A DNA stretch of 19,227 bases from an uncultured Bacteroidales bacterium (GCA_934693135.1 CAKUVA010000032.1:1-19227); one strand, 5' to 3'; shown: positions 8,055-15,830, counted from the stretch's first letter. The notes: generated by a model from the letters alone, not told the origin. A program made the numbers and translations.

Positions 8055-8066
8055 AAAACAAAAAAA

Positions 8067-8092
8067 GCATCAGAATTTCTGATGCTTTTTTT
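8067..8092. terminator. bidirectional Rho-independent terminator
   Basis: GCATCAGAA-T-TTCTGATGC is a perfect palindrome with A7 before it and T7 after it, so it has a stem and a U tract on either strand. It stands between the lipoprotein gene (plus) and tRNA-Leu (minus) and can end both transcripts. Confidence 0.9.
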
Positions 8093-8094
8093 CG

Positions 8095-8177
8095 TGCGGA
8101 TGGTGAGAGTCGAACTCACACGGACCAACGCCCACTACCCCCTCAAAGTAGCGTGTCTACCATTTCACCACATCCGC
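8095..8177 (-). tRNA. tRNA-Leu (anticodon GAG)
   Basis: The minus strand folds as a leucine tRNA of 83 nt. The acceptor stem GCGGATG/CATCCGC is perfect and discriminator A is at 8095. The D-arm region is GGTGAAATGGTAGACACG. The anticodon stem CTACT/GGTAG has loop TTGAGGG, anticodon GAG. The long variable arm is TGGGCGTTGGTCCG and the T-arm GTGAG-TTCGACT-CTCAC. CCA is not encoded. It should read CUC/CUU codons. Confidence 0.95.
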
Positions 8178-8194
8178 ATGTTGTGAAATGGTAG
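8157..8194. repeat. inverted copy of the tRNA-Leu 5' part in its own leader
   Basis: CTACCATTTCACCACA (8157-8172, inside the tRNA gene, nt 6-21) and TGTTGTGAAATGGTAG (8179-8194, just upstream of its 5' end) are inverted repeats of 16 bp with one mismatch, spaced by TCCGCA. The precursor could therefore fold its leader onto the acceptor/D-arm. Confidence 0.85.
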
Positions 8195-8216
8195 TGTTTC
8201 TCTCACTTTGGGATTG

Positions 8217-8247
8217 CAGATATACGGACATTTTTTTAAATCTCCAA
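8217..8247 (-). promoter_or_regulatory. candidate promoter of tRNA-Leu
   Basis: On the minus strand TTG (8247-8245), 20 bp, TATATCTG (8224-8217), one base off TAnnTTTG. Predicted start near 8210, so the leader of about 32 nt includes the inverted repeat arm. Confidence 0.45.
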
Positions 8248-8367
8248 AACTTTTTGAGACTTTTTTCACTATTTATGCGTTTTTCTTTCGTGTCATGCAA
8301 GAAAATAGTATTTTTGCATCTATAAGTAACTCAAGTTTCGCAAGTGAATATTTTATGAAATAAAAAA

Positions 8368-8442
8368 GGCTAAAGTGTTTGATAATTCACTGATTATCAC
8401 TATATTGTAAAAGCAAAAACAACAAAATAGTACACTTTAGCC
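8368..8442 (+). promoter_or_regulatory. transposase promoter flanked by a perfect 11-bp inverted repeat (copy 2)
   Basis: GGCTAAAGTGT (8368-8378) and ACACTTTAGCC (8432-8442) are exact inverse complements; the right arm ends at the base before the ATG at 8443. The internal promoter (TTG 8379-8381, TATATTGT 8401-8408) lies between them, so only transcripts entering from outside contain both arms and could hide the start codon in a hairpin. Confidence 0.65.
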
Positions 8443-9795
8443 ATGAACAAAAATAGACAAATAATCGGTGAACTGCAAGACTTCTTCAGACATAATGATG
8501 CCAGAAAGGCAATACAAAGCATAATAAGTATAATGAACAGTCTCGTCATACAAAGTAAAGTGGTCGGTCCGGTAAAGAATCCGAACTGTAAATTTACCTA
8601 TGTGCAATTGGCCAAGTTGCTCATTCTGTTTCCGTTCTTTTCTATAAAGAATGCGGGTCTTTATGCCAATAGCGGCCTCGGGCAATTGTTCAGCTGCAAG
8701 CGAGGATACTTTCTCGCTTCATGAACAATGGCACTGTCAACTGGAGGCGTATCATTTATTCAATCAACCGTCAGCTTATCGCGAGAATAAGTCGCCGCAC
8801 GGATTCCAAGAAAGCCGTACGATGTCTGATTATTGATGACACGGATCTTCCCAAACGCGGGATGAAGGCGGAGGGACTTGGCAGAGTCTTTTCCCATGTC
8901 GCGATGAAGAGCATTCTGGGTTACAAGGCTATGTTTCTTTGCTATACTGACGGTAAATCCCAATTCATGCTTGACAGCACGATACAAGCAGAGGCGGGGA
9001 AAAACGGTGACAAGCCTCAAGGACTCACAAAGAAGCAAAAGGCTGCGTAGGGCCATCGTTGAAGGAATCCGTTTTGATTACCTCTTGGTAGACAGTTGGT
9101 TACCGTGTGCTGAACTGCTTCAGTTTATCCACAGCCGTCACCTTAAATGCAACCTTATCGGCATGATAAAGATGGGCAAGACAAAGTATGAGACCTCCCT
9201 TGGTGCTCTTACTGCATCGGACATCATCAAAAAGCTGTCAAAGGATAAAGCCGTAAAATATGCCAGATCGATAGGCTATCACTACGCATCGATCACCGCA
9301 CGCTATGCCGGCATAAAAGTCAGCCTGTTCTTTTATAGGAAAGGCAATGGGGCCTGGAACGCCTTGATATCCACAGATACATCTATCGACGCAAAAGAGG
9401 CTTTCAGACTTTATTCCAGAAGATGGGTTATTGAAGTGGCACACAAAGAGATGAAGTGCCTGCTCAACCTAGGCAAATGCCAGTCAATTGACTTTGCGGG
9501 ACAGATTGCAGGGTTGTCATCATGCATGGTTCAATACAACATCCTCAGTTATGTGAAGCGATTTGAATCATATGAAACCATGGGAGGTCTTTTCACGGAA
9601 CTGACCGGTGAAACTGTTGAACTATCAGTTGCCCCGCGAATCTGGGGGCTGATCGTAGAAGTCATCAACGTTATCGCAGAGTTCATCTCATGTGATCCGT
9701 TTGAGTTAATCCAAAATGTAATCAATAAAAACAATCAAATCAAAGCAGTGAAAGAGGCGTTTGACCGGCTAGAAACCGCCGGGAATGCGGCCTAA
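8443..9795 (+). pseudogene. transposase, DDE type, broken by frame changes (copy 2)
   Basis: The reading is the same as in copy 1: three overlapping frames (8443-8724, 8721-9050, about 8971-9795) with the DDE residues spread over the second (IIDDTDLPKRG) and third (LLVDSWLPC, RRWVIEVAHKEMK). The protein differs from copy 1 only in residue 2 (Asn for Lys). The lesions are therefore older than the duplication of the element. Movement of one copy would have needed a transposase from elsewhere, unless the split is tolerated by recoding or by separate polypeptides. Confidence 0.7.
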
Positions 9796-11064
9796 ATCAC
9801 TTGCAAAACTTGAGTTATTTACATTCAAGCTGTCTGTTGTAGACTCAAGCATTTTCAGAAGGCTTGAAAAATGACCTCTCAGAGAATCAAGCCGACTGAT
9901 ATTTTCTTGACGTATCGGCTCTGCACTCGGAGAATCCATGGTGAGAGGATTGATCGGAGTACCGCCTTTCCATACACGGAAATCAAGGTGTGGTCCAGTA
10001 GATACACCGGTAGAGCCAACATACCCGATAATATCTCCTTGACGAACATGATCCCCTACCTTCAAGCCAGCGGCATAACGCGACAGATGTAAATAAGCTG
10101 TAGTATACACAGAATTATGGCGTATCTTAACAGTGTTTCCTCCACCACCGCCCCAACCTTTGCTTATGACAGTTCCATCTCCGATGGTCATGACCGGTGT
10201 ACCGGTAGGTGCAGCATAGTCCACACCCGTATGCGCACGAACTTGTCCAGTCACAGGATGTTTCCTATGGTAGGAAAAACCTGAACTAATTCTTGAAAAT
10301 TTAAGAGGGGCCTTGAGGAAAGCCTTTTTCATACTCTCACCCTTTTCATTCCAATAGATATTGCCCCCATCACCTTGATCAAGTCTTATTGCAGGAAACA
10401 TCTTTCCATCATGGCAGAATTCCGCATAAAATACTGTATCTATGTCTATTACCTCGCCTTCGCAAGATGATTCGTCATAAATTACGCTAAAGCGGTCTCC
10501 AGGCTGAAGAGAAAAAAAATCTAATGTCCAAGCATATATATCTTCAAGATGCATTATCAGCATAAGCGGAGCACCAGACTTGCGCATGTCATTCCACATA
10601 GATGACGTAATGGTAACATCGGCAGCCCTCAAATCATGCTTTACCGGCCGAGAAACTTTCCATGCTGACATAGGTGGTGTACATTTGAATATCGTCATAT
10701 CCACGCGATTCTCGTTATATATGAGATATTCAAGTGTTCGAGATGTAGAATCATCAGCATAAAATGCCTGCCACGTATTACCGGCACGCATTTTCCGAGG
10801 ATCGAACACCGTGTCTGTCGCTGAGACCAGTTCCATAGCATCAGCCGCTGACATCCCAAGCCTCGTCATCAGACCCGTAAAAATCTCCCCGTTGCGCAAT
10901 ATTCCTTCGGCAAGGTCAAAAGAGTCTGTGCAGAATCCAAGAGGATATATAGTATCTATCTGAGTCTCAATTTTCCCGGAATTCCTTCTAAGACAGGATG
11001 GGATGAATATCAATGTCAATGTCGCAGCCATAACCGCGGCAAGTATCGTTCTTCCTTTTCGCAT
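9769..11064 (-). CDS. M23 (LytM) family peptidoglycan endopeptidase, C-terminal tail replaced by the IS
   Basis: A cell-wall hydrolase of the MepM/NlpD type, 431 residues as read now. It has an N-terminal hydrophobic segment (ILAAVMAATLTLIFIPSC, possible lipobox with Cys24), a long beta-rich extracytoplasmic region, and an M23 domain at about 250-375. That domain shows HTGVDYAAPTGTPV (His278, Asp282), YLHLSRY (His326) and GPHLDFRVWK (His359). The zinc ligands of the family are the first His/Asp and the last His. The second His of the usual HxH is Asp here, which I recall as common in Bacteroidota but could not verify. About the last 15 codons (9815 to 9769), coding NSSFASDLGRIPGGF, lie inside IS copy 2, so the native end is lost. 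The catalytic domain is complete and the protein is probably functional. The gene is divergent from trmO. Confidence 0.9.
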   Translation of the reverse strand: MRKGRTILAAVMAATLTLIFIPSCLRRNSGKIETQIDTIYPLGFCTDSFDLAEGILRNGEIFTGLMTRLGMSAADAMELVSATDTVFDPRKMRAGNTWQAFYADDSTSRTLEYLIYNENRVDMTIFKCTPPMSAWKVSRPVKHDLRAADVTITSSMWNDMRKSGAPLMLIMHLEDIYAWTLDFFSLQPGDRFSVIYDESSCEGEVIDIDTVFYAEFCHDGKMFPAIRLDQGDGGNIYWNEKGESMKKAFLKAPLKFSRISSGFSYHRKHPVTGQVRAHTGVDYAAPTGTPVMTIGDGTVISKGWGGGGGNTVKIRHNSVYTTAYLHLSRYAAGLKVGDHVRQGDIIGYVGSTGVSTGPHLDFRVWKGGTPINPLTMDSPSAEPIRQENISRLDSLRGHFSSLLKMLESTTDSLNVNNSSFASDLGRIPGGF

Positions 11065-11103
11065 CAGTCAATGATTTTCATTCTGCTAATTTACAAATTT
11101 GTT

Positions 11104-11133
11104 TTGAAAGAGTATCGGAATAAGTTATCTTTG
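11104..11133 (+). promoter_or_regulatory. promoter of the trmO-symporter-CDF operon
   Basis: TTG (11104-11106), 19 bp, TATCTTTG (11126-11133): exact match to the Bacteroidota pattern. Predicted start near 11140, 17 nt before the ATG of trmO. Confidence 0.8.
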
Positions 11134-11156
11134 AAAGTTTTTAGGAAAACTTGCTT

Positions 11157-11903
11157 ATGCAGGAATACAATGTAGAAAAGGTCATAAAACCTGTAGCATA
11201 TTTCAAGTCACCATTTTCTTCCAAGTTCGGCATACCGCGACAAAGTGGAGTGGTGGACGAAGTGAGAGGTAGGATTGTGCTTGCCCACGATTTTAGGCGT
11301 GAAGAAGCGTTGAGAGGAATAGAAGGATTCAGTCATCTATGGCTCGTTTGGGGATTTTCAGGCAATGACGGGAAATGGAACCTTACCGTGAGGCCTCCGA
11401 GACTCGGAGGAAACCAGTCTGTGGGTGTTTTCGCATCACGATCACCTTTCAGACCAAACGGACTCGGACTGTCTTCTGTAAGACTCATCAGCATTGACAT
11501 GAACGGGAGTGACAGCCCATCCCTTATAGTTGCAGGAGCGGATCTCATGGACGGCACGCCAATATACGATATTAAACCTTACATTCGGTACACGGATTCA
11601 CATCCGGACGCAGATTCAGGGTTCACAGATACCTCTATTTGGCAAGAAGCTGAAGTCATAATACCAAATGAAATGCGCGAGACATTCTTGAAGAGGAGAA
11701 AAGGTGGGACAGAAGATGCTCAAGACTTGATGGCATTGAGCAGAATCCTCGCCCAACGTCCCGTTCCACAATATAAGCACGATCCTAAAAAAAACTATGG
11801 CATGCCGTTCATGGGATGCGACATTAAATTCCACGTGACAGAAAACAGCGTAATTGTAACATCCATAGACAGTTCAACAGACAAAACTCATAAAAAATCA
11901 TGA
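11157..11903 (+). CDS. trmO: tRNA (adenine37-N6)-methyltransferase, TrmO/TsaA family
   Basis: TrmO methylates t6A37 to m6t6A in tRNA-Thr using S-adenosylmethionine. The 248-residue product has the family's VAYFKSPFSSKFGIPRQSG near the start, EGFSHLWLVWGF, RPPRLGGN, the diagnostic FASRSPFRPNGLGLSSVRL (about residues 88-106) and DLMDGTPIYDIKPYIRY. The C-terminal part ends with NYGMPFMGCDIKF, as in the YaeB-like extended form. ATG 11157 is chosen over the TTG at 11151, since it gives the normal N-terminus MQEYNVEKVIKPVAYF. The last codons overlap the symporter start by 4 bp (ATGA), so translation is probably coupled. The combination with two transporters has no obvious functional logic. Confidence 0.9.
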   Translation: MQEYNVEKVIKPVAYFKSPFSSKFGIPRQSGVVDEVRGRIVLAHDFRREEALRGIEGFSHLWLVWGFSGNDGKWNLTVRPPRLGGNQSVGVFASRSPFRPNGLGLSSVRLISIDMNGSDSPSLIVAGADLMDGTPIYDIKPYIRYTDSHPDADSGFTDTSIWQEAEVIIPNEMRETFLKRRKGGTEDAQDLMALSRILAQRPVPQYKHDPKKNYGMPFMGCDIKFHVTENSVIVTSIDSSTDKTHKKS

Positions 11904-13360
11904 CACCAACTACCATAATTGCAGTCATTGTAGCATACTTCGCTATCGTTCTGTTCATTTCATGGCTTACGGGGCGGAAGTCCGACAACGCAGGCTTCTT
12001 CAGCGGGAACCGTAGGCAGCCATGGTATTTGGTGGCATTCGCAATGATTGGGTCGGCAATGTCAGGAGTTACTTATGTTTCCGTTCCCGGAATGGTGGCA
12101 TCCTCAGGTTTCGGCTATATACAGATGGCTCTCGGTTTCATCGCAGGCCAACTTGTAATTGCCTACATCTTAATACCTTTATTTTATAAGAGAAATCTTG
12201 TATCAATATATGAATATCTCGAAGATAGGCTCGGTTCATCCTCCTATAAGACTGGAGCATGGTTCTTCTTCATTTCCAAGATGTTGGGTGCATCCGTCAG
12301 GCTATATCTCGCCTGTATATCGTTACAGCTGATGGTTTTCGGTCCTCTCGGCCTACCGTTCTGGCTCAATGTTGCCGTGACAGTTGCGATACTCATACTG
12401 TACACATTCCGAGGCGGAGTAAAAGCAGTGATATGGATAGATTCTCTCAAGACAGTCTGTATGATTGCATCCATAATTCTGTGCACTATCTTTATCAGCA
12501 AAGCCCTGGGATTCACATTTGGAGGAATGTTGAAGGCTGTATCTGACAGCGACATGTCACGGGTGTTCTTTTTCGATGATCCTAACAATCCGCAGTATTT
12601 CTTCAAGCAATTCTTCGGTGGCATGTTCACCCTCATAGCTATGACCGGGCTTGACCAAGATATGATGCAGAGATCTCTCACATGCCGCAATATCGCTGAT
12701 TCTCAGAAAAATATCATAACGAGTGCATTACTACAGACTATAGTCATAGTCATGTTCCTAATGCTCGGTGTGCTACTTTACATGTTTGCCGGAACTTCAC
12801 CTGAACTTGCCAACGCTACGGGGGATAAACTATTTCCAGCCGTGGCTACAAGTGGACTTCTTCCCACAGCTGTTGGAATATTTTTCGTCATAGGCTTAAT
12901 ATCATGTTCATACGCTGCCGGAGGCTCCGCTCTTACAGCATTGACGACTTCATTCACCGTCGATATACTCGGCACTGAGGGCAAGTCCGAGTCTGAGATA
13001 AAGTCAATGCGAGAGCACGTCCACCTGATTATGGCAATATGCATGGGAGTGACCATAATTGTTTTCAACATGATCAATAGCACAAGCGCCATAGATGCGG
13101 TGTACAAATTAGCAAGCTACACTTATGGTCCTATTCTTGGAATGTTCACGTTCGGAATACTTACTAAGAGAAAAACAAATGACAAGGCAGTTCCGTTTAC
13201 GGCCGTTATAGCCCCTGCACTCTGTCTCGTGCTACAACTGAATTCAGAACAATGGTTCGGAGGATATAAATTTAGTTATGAATTGCTCATAATCAATGCC
13301 TTATTTACGTTCATAGGACTTATGTTTTTCAGCAGACGTCCGAACAAACAGGAGGATTAG
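11900..13360 (+). CDS. sodium:solute symporter (SSS family)
   Basis: An inner-membrane protein of 486 residues with about 13 predicted membrane segments, the length and topology of the SSS (SLC5-like) family. Visible family features are the first segment IIAVIVAYFAIVLFISWLTG followed by the FFSGNR loop. GSAMSGVTYVSVPGM is typical of segment 2, and LVSIYEYLEDRLG lies in the loop after segment 3. GLDQDMMQRSL and ISCSYAAGGSALTALTTSF, around segment 8, correspond to the Na2-site region. The substrate cannot be told: the family carries sugars, amino acids, sialic acid, pantothenate and others, and no catabolic genes are near. It starts inside the trmO stop codon and ends 2 bp before the CDF gene, so the three genes form an operon. 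Confidence 0.9.
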   Translation: MTPTTIIAVIVAYFAIVLFISWLTGRKSDNAGFFSGNRRQPWYLVAFAMIGSAMSGVTYVSVPGMVASSGFGYIQMALGFIAGQLVIAYILIPLFYKRNLVSIYEYLEDRLGSSSYKTGAWFFFISKMLGASVRLYLACISLQLMVFGPLGLPFWLNVAVTVAILILYTFRGGVKAVIWIDSLKTVCMIASIILCTIFISKALGFTFGGMLKAVSDSDMSRVFFFDDPNNPQYFFKQFFGGMFTLIAMTGLDQDMMQRSLTCRNIADSQKNIITSALLQTIVIVMFLMLGVLLYMFAGTSPELANATGDKLFPAVATSGLLPTAVGIFFVIGLISCSYAAGGSALTALTTSFTVDILGTEGKSESEIKSMREHVHLIMAICMGVTIIVFNMINSTSAIDAVYKLASYTYGPILGMFTFGILTKRKTNDKAVPFTAVIAPALCLVLQLNSEQWFGGYKFSYELLIINALFTFIGLMFFSRRPNKQED

Positions 13361-13362
13361 AC

Positions 13363-14484
13363 ATGACAGACAGGGAAAATAAAATAATACGGACAAGCTG
13401 GTTAGGAGTTGGAGTGAATCTCACATTGTCGGCATTCAAGGCCGTGTCAGGCTTGCTTTCTAATTCGATAGCCATCGTATTGGATGCCGTAAACAACCTC
13501 TCTGATGCATTCTCAGCCACAGTAACCATCATAGGAATGAAAGTAGCAGGAAAGCCGGCTGATAAAGAGCATCCCTATGGGCATGGACGTGCGGAATATT
13601 TCACGGCAGTCATTATAGCAGCCGTCATAATCATCGCTGGGGCTTCGTCATTTGTCGAATCGTTCAAGAAAATCTTGTCGCCTGAACCATCAGACTATTC
13701 TTTGGTTACTGTTGGTGTGCTCGTAGTGGCAATCGTAGCCAAAGTCATTCTCGGCATGCATGTAAAAAGAACAGGAAAAGAGGTTAATTCCGAATCGCTG
13801 GAGGCAACTGGCTCAGACGCATTGTTCGATGCCTTGATTACAGGAACAACTCTCGTAGCGGCATTATGCGGAATAATTTTCGGAAATAAGATTGACAAGT
13901 TTCCTATTGATGGAATTCTCGGAGCATTTATCTCACTTGTCATCGTAAAGGCTGGATACAACATGATTATGGCTCCGATAAACGAACTTATGGGTGAACG
14001 TATTCCTGCAGGCTTGGCGAAGTCCATTAAGGCGGATATCTGCAAAATCAGTCCAGTCATGGGTGCTTATGATCTCCAGTTGCACAACTACGGACCAGAA
14101 CAGATGATAGGCGCAGTAAATATTGCCATCCCTGAGGAGATGACCGCACAAGAGATTCATTTTCTCACACAAAGAATAAGGGAGGAGATCAAGGCAAGAT
14201 ATGGAGTAGTGCTAACCGTGGGAATCTATGCCGTTATCACTGGAAACAAGGAGATTGTCCAGATGCAGGAAAGCATTTCTTCTATGGTTTCATCAATGCC
14301 TGGTATCATACAGGTTCATGGAATGTTCATCGACACTGTGGAGCACAGGATTTCTTTCGATATTGTGATAGATTTTTCTGTAAATGATGTAGCGAAACTA
14401 AAGAGGGATATCACAGATTGCATCGTAGAACGCTACCCCGGTTTCATCGTGAATGTTCATATCGACAAGGACTACTGTGACTAG
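13363..14484 (+). CDS. cation diffusion facilitator (CDF) metal exporter
   Basis: The 373-residue product has six predicted membrane segments and a long cytoplasmic tail. Segment 2 carries DAVNNLSD (Asp41, Asn45, Asp48), the loop has HPYGHGRAEYF (70-80), and segment 5 has GSDALFDALITG with Asp152 and Asp156. The metal site (Asp-x3-Asn plus Asp-x3-Asp) lacks the His of zinc exporters and resembles the MntE-like manganese group, so Mn2+ export is plausible but not proven. The C-terminal half contains one typical CDF cytoplasmic domain (DLQLHNYGPEQMIGAVNIAIPEE) and a second, related stretch (QVHGMFIDTVEHRISFDIVIDF), making it longer than the standard 300 residues. It is the last gene of the operon; its 3' end overlaps the MFS gene on the other strand by 41 bp. 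Confidence 0.9.
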   Translation: MTDRENKIIRTSWLGVGVNLTLSAFKAVSGLLSNSIAIVLDAVNNLSDAFSATVTIIGMKVAGKPADKEHPYGHGRAEYFTAVIIAAVIIIAGASSFVESFKKILSPEPSDYSLVTVGVLVVAIVAKVILGMHVKRTGKEVNSESLEATGSDALFDALITGTTLVAALCGIIFGNKIDKFPIDGILGAFISLVIVKAGYNMIMAPINELMGERIPAGLAKSIKADICKISPVMGAYDLQLHNYGPEQMIGAVNIAIPEEMTAQEIHFLTQRIREEIKARYGVVLTVGIYAVITGNKEIVQMQESISSMVSSMPGIIQVHGMFIDTVEHRISFDIVIDFSVNDVAKLKRDITDCIVERYPGFIVNVHIDKDYCD

Positions 14485-15655
14485 GCTCGGCAATCTGTAT
14501 ACATAGGCCGGTCAGCACAGAGCACAGGAGGAACATTATGCTTGTCATTACGAAGATATTGCCAAGTGACACGATAAGTGGAACAATGCCGCCGAAGCCG
14601 TAGCCTACGGCTCCCAGGAGCGCCGAAGACGCTCCTGCGATGTCTCTGCCAGAGTCCATGGCAGAGACATTCGCGGCGGTAGACGTAACACCGACCATAA
14701 ACAGAAGAATGAGCATCAGTAACTCATATATCCAGAATCCACATCCTACAATGAATGCCGCAATCATTATAGATGAAGCCATAACCATACCTGCAGTCCC
14801 GAACATTATCGCCTTGTCACAGCTACTAAACTTGGGAATTATCACAGAAGCCACAGCAAACATAACAGCATTGAATCCAAACACGATACTAAAATCCATG
14901 GATGATAGGCCATAGTGGTCTTGAATGATAAAAGGTGCTGATGCAATATTCGTGAAAAGCACACCGAGTGAAAATGTGTAGACCAAGACATACTTCACAT
15001 ACTGCTTGTTTCCCATAACCCTTAAAAAAGGGTTCACATTACATCGTGCGGCATTGACATTGAAATCATTCATGGTTGGGCGCATAGGCTCTCTCATTCT
15101 CAGTGCTCCAGCAAGAAGTACAACACCTATAATCATTAGAGTCCAAAAGATGGCTTTCCAACCACCGAACAAAGCAATTACCCCTCCAACAATCGGAGCA
15201 GCAACTGTTGCAATACCATTTATTGCACTAATGAGCGACATCGTGGATGTAAGTCTTGTACCGTTGTACTTGTCTGTAGCAATACTCCTTGACAAGACCA
15301 CACCTCCGGAGCCTGCAAGCCCTTGAAAGAGACGCATCACTATGAACTGGGATATATCCTGTGCGAAGATACATCCTGCCGTTGCAAATAGAAACATGAC
15401 CATAGCAGCAATAAGCGGTCGCCTACGTCCATATCTATCGCTTAAAGGACCAAACAAGAGTTGCCCTGCAGCCAGTCCAATGAGTCCGGTAGTAAGGCCA
15501 AGCTGAACGAGTGAATCCGATGTCCCGAACCAATCTGTCATGGATGGGAGTACCGGTAGATACATATCCATGACGAACGGCCCGAAAGCGCTGAGCGCTC
15601 CAAGAAATATTAGCATCAGTATCACCTGATTATGTCTTCTAAGCCATTCTGGCAT
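14444..15655 (-). CDS. MFS multidrug exporter, Bcr/CflA type
   Basis: A 12-helix inner-membrane transporter of the DHA1 class (403 residues). It shows MDMYLPVLPSM in the first segment, typical of Bcr/CflA, and motif A (GPLSDRYGRRRP, residues 69-80). RLFQGLAGSGGVVLSRSIATD follows, matching motif B/C surroundings. The family expels drugs and other small molecules with the proton gradient. An earlier in-frame ATG at 15709 would add 18 polar residues (CNAIYICNRKKC), but it lies upstream of the -7 element at 15685-15678, so ATG 15655 is chosen. The gene is divergent from an AraC-family regulator, which likely controls it. Its 3' end overlaps the CDF gene tail to tail, with no terminator in between. 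A cluster of stem-loops lies in the 3' third. Confidence 0.9.
   Translation of the reverse strand: MPEWLRRHNQVILMLIFLGALSAFGPFVMDMYLPVLPSMTDWFGTSDSLVQLGLTTGLIGLAAGQLLFGPLSDRYGRRRPLIAAMVMFLFATAGCIFAQDISQFIVMRLFQGLAGSGGVVLSRSIATDKYNGTRLTSTMSLISAINGIATVAAPIVGGVIALFGGWKAIFWTLMIIGVVLLAGALRMREPMRPTMNDFNVNAARCNVNPFLRVMGNKQYVKYVLVYTFSLGVLFTNIASAPFIIQDHYGLSSMDFSIVFGFNAVMFAVASVIIPKFSSCDKAIMFGTAGMVMASSIMIAAFIVGCGFWIYELLMLILLFMVGVTSTAANVSAMDSGRDIAGASSALLGAVGYGFGGIVPLIVSLGNIFVMTSIMFLLCSVLTGLCIQIAEPSHSSPCRYEHSR
14596..14670 (-). repeat. three consecutive stem-loops inside the MFS gene
   Basis: In 75 bp there are three perfect inverted repeats: AGCCGTAG/CTACGGCT (14596-14603, 14605-14612), CAGGAGCG/CGCTCCTG (14615-14622, 14630-14637) and ATGTCTCTGCCA/TGGCAGAGACAT (14640-14651, 14659-14670). 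They fall in the codons for SAMDSGRDIAGASSALLGAV. No U tract follows, so they are not standard terminators. Confidence 0.7.
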
Positions 15656-15674
15656 CACTACGCATTTTTTTCGG

Positions 15675-15705
15675 TTGCAAATATATATTGCATTGCAAAT
15701 GCAAT
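15675..15705 (-). promoter_or_regulatory. -7 element of the MFS gene and candidate AraC-type operator
   Basis: On the minus strand TATATTTG (15685-15678) is an exact -7 element, 23 bp upstream of the chosen ATG. The only nearby TTG (15704-15702) is at 16 bp, closer than usual. The octamer TTGCAAAT occurs twice in the same direction (15675-15682 and 15693-15700, 18 bp apart), and ATTGCATT-GCA-AATGCAAT (15687-15705) is an 8-bp perfect palindrome. Sites of this kind over a promoter with a poor -33 suit control by the divergent AraC-family protein. Confidence 0.55.
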
Positions 15706-15830
15706 TCATTTCTGTTCTTGACTTTTTTATGTAATTTTAGGAACAAAAAGTATAATTATATCTATAAAAAACTTATATTGTGGACAAATTAGAAATAAAT
15801 ATGTATTTTTCGGCATAAAATTCAAACATC

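Larger units (their letters stand above)
8329..9815 (+). mobile_element. insertion sequence copy 2 (IS4-like DDE type)
   Basis: A 1487-bp unit in direct orientation to copy 1, identical over the whole coding part as far as I compared. Terminal inverted repeats: left ACTCAAGTTTCGCAAGTGA (8329-8347), right end (9797-9815) the inverse of ACTCAAGTTTTGCAAGTGA, one mismatch. Flanks AAGTA (left) and TATTT (right) show no target duplication. Both copies have TATT after the right repeat, so the true end might be four bases further. The element sits between tRNA-Leu and the M23 gene, whose 3' end reads into it. Confidence 0.85.

Noticed and set aside
8309..8316. TATTTTTG as an outside promoter driving the transposase of copy 2
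   Set aside because: It matches the -7 pattern but no TTG stands at the right distance, and the IS has a better internal promoter.
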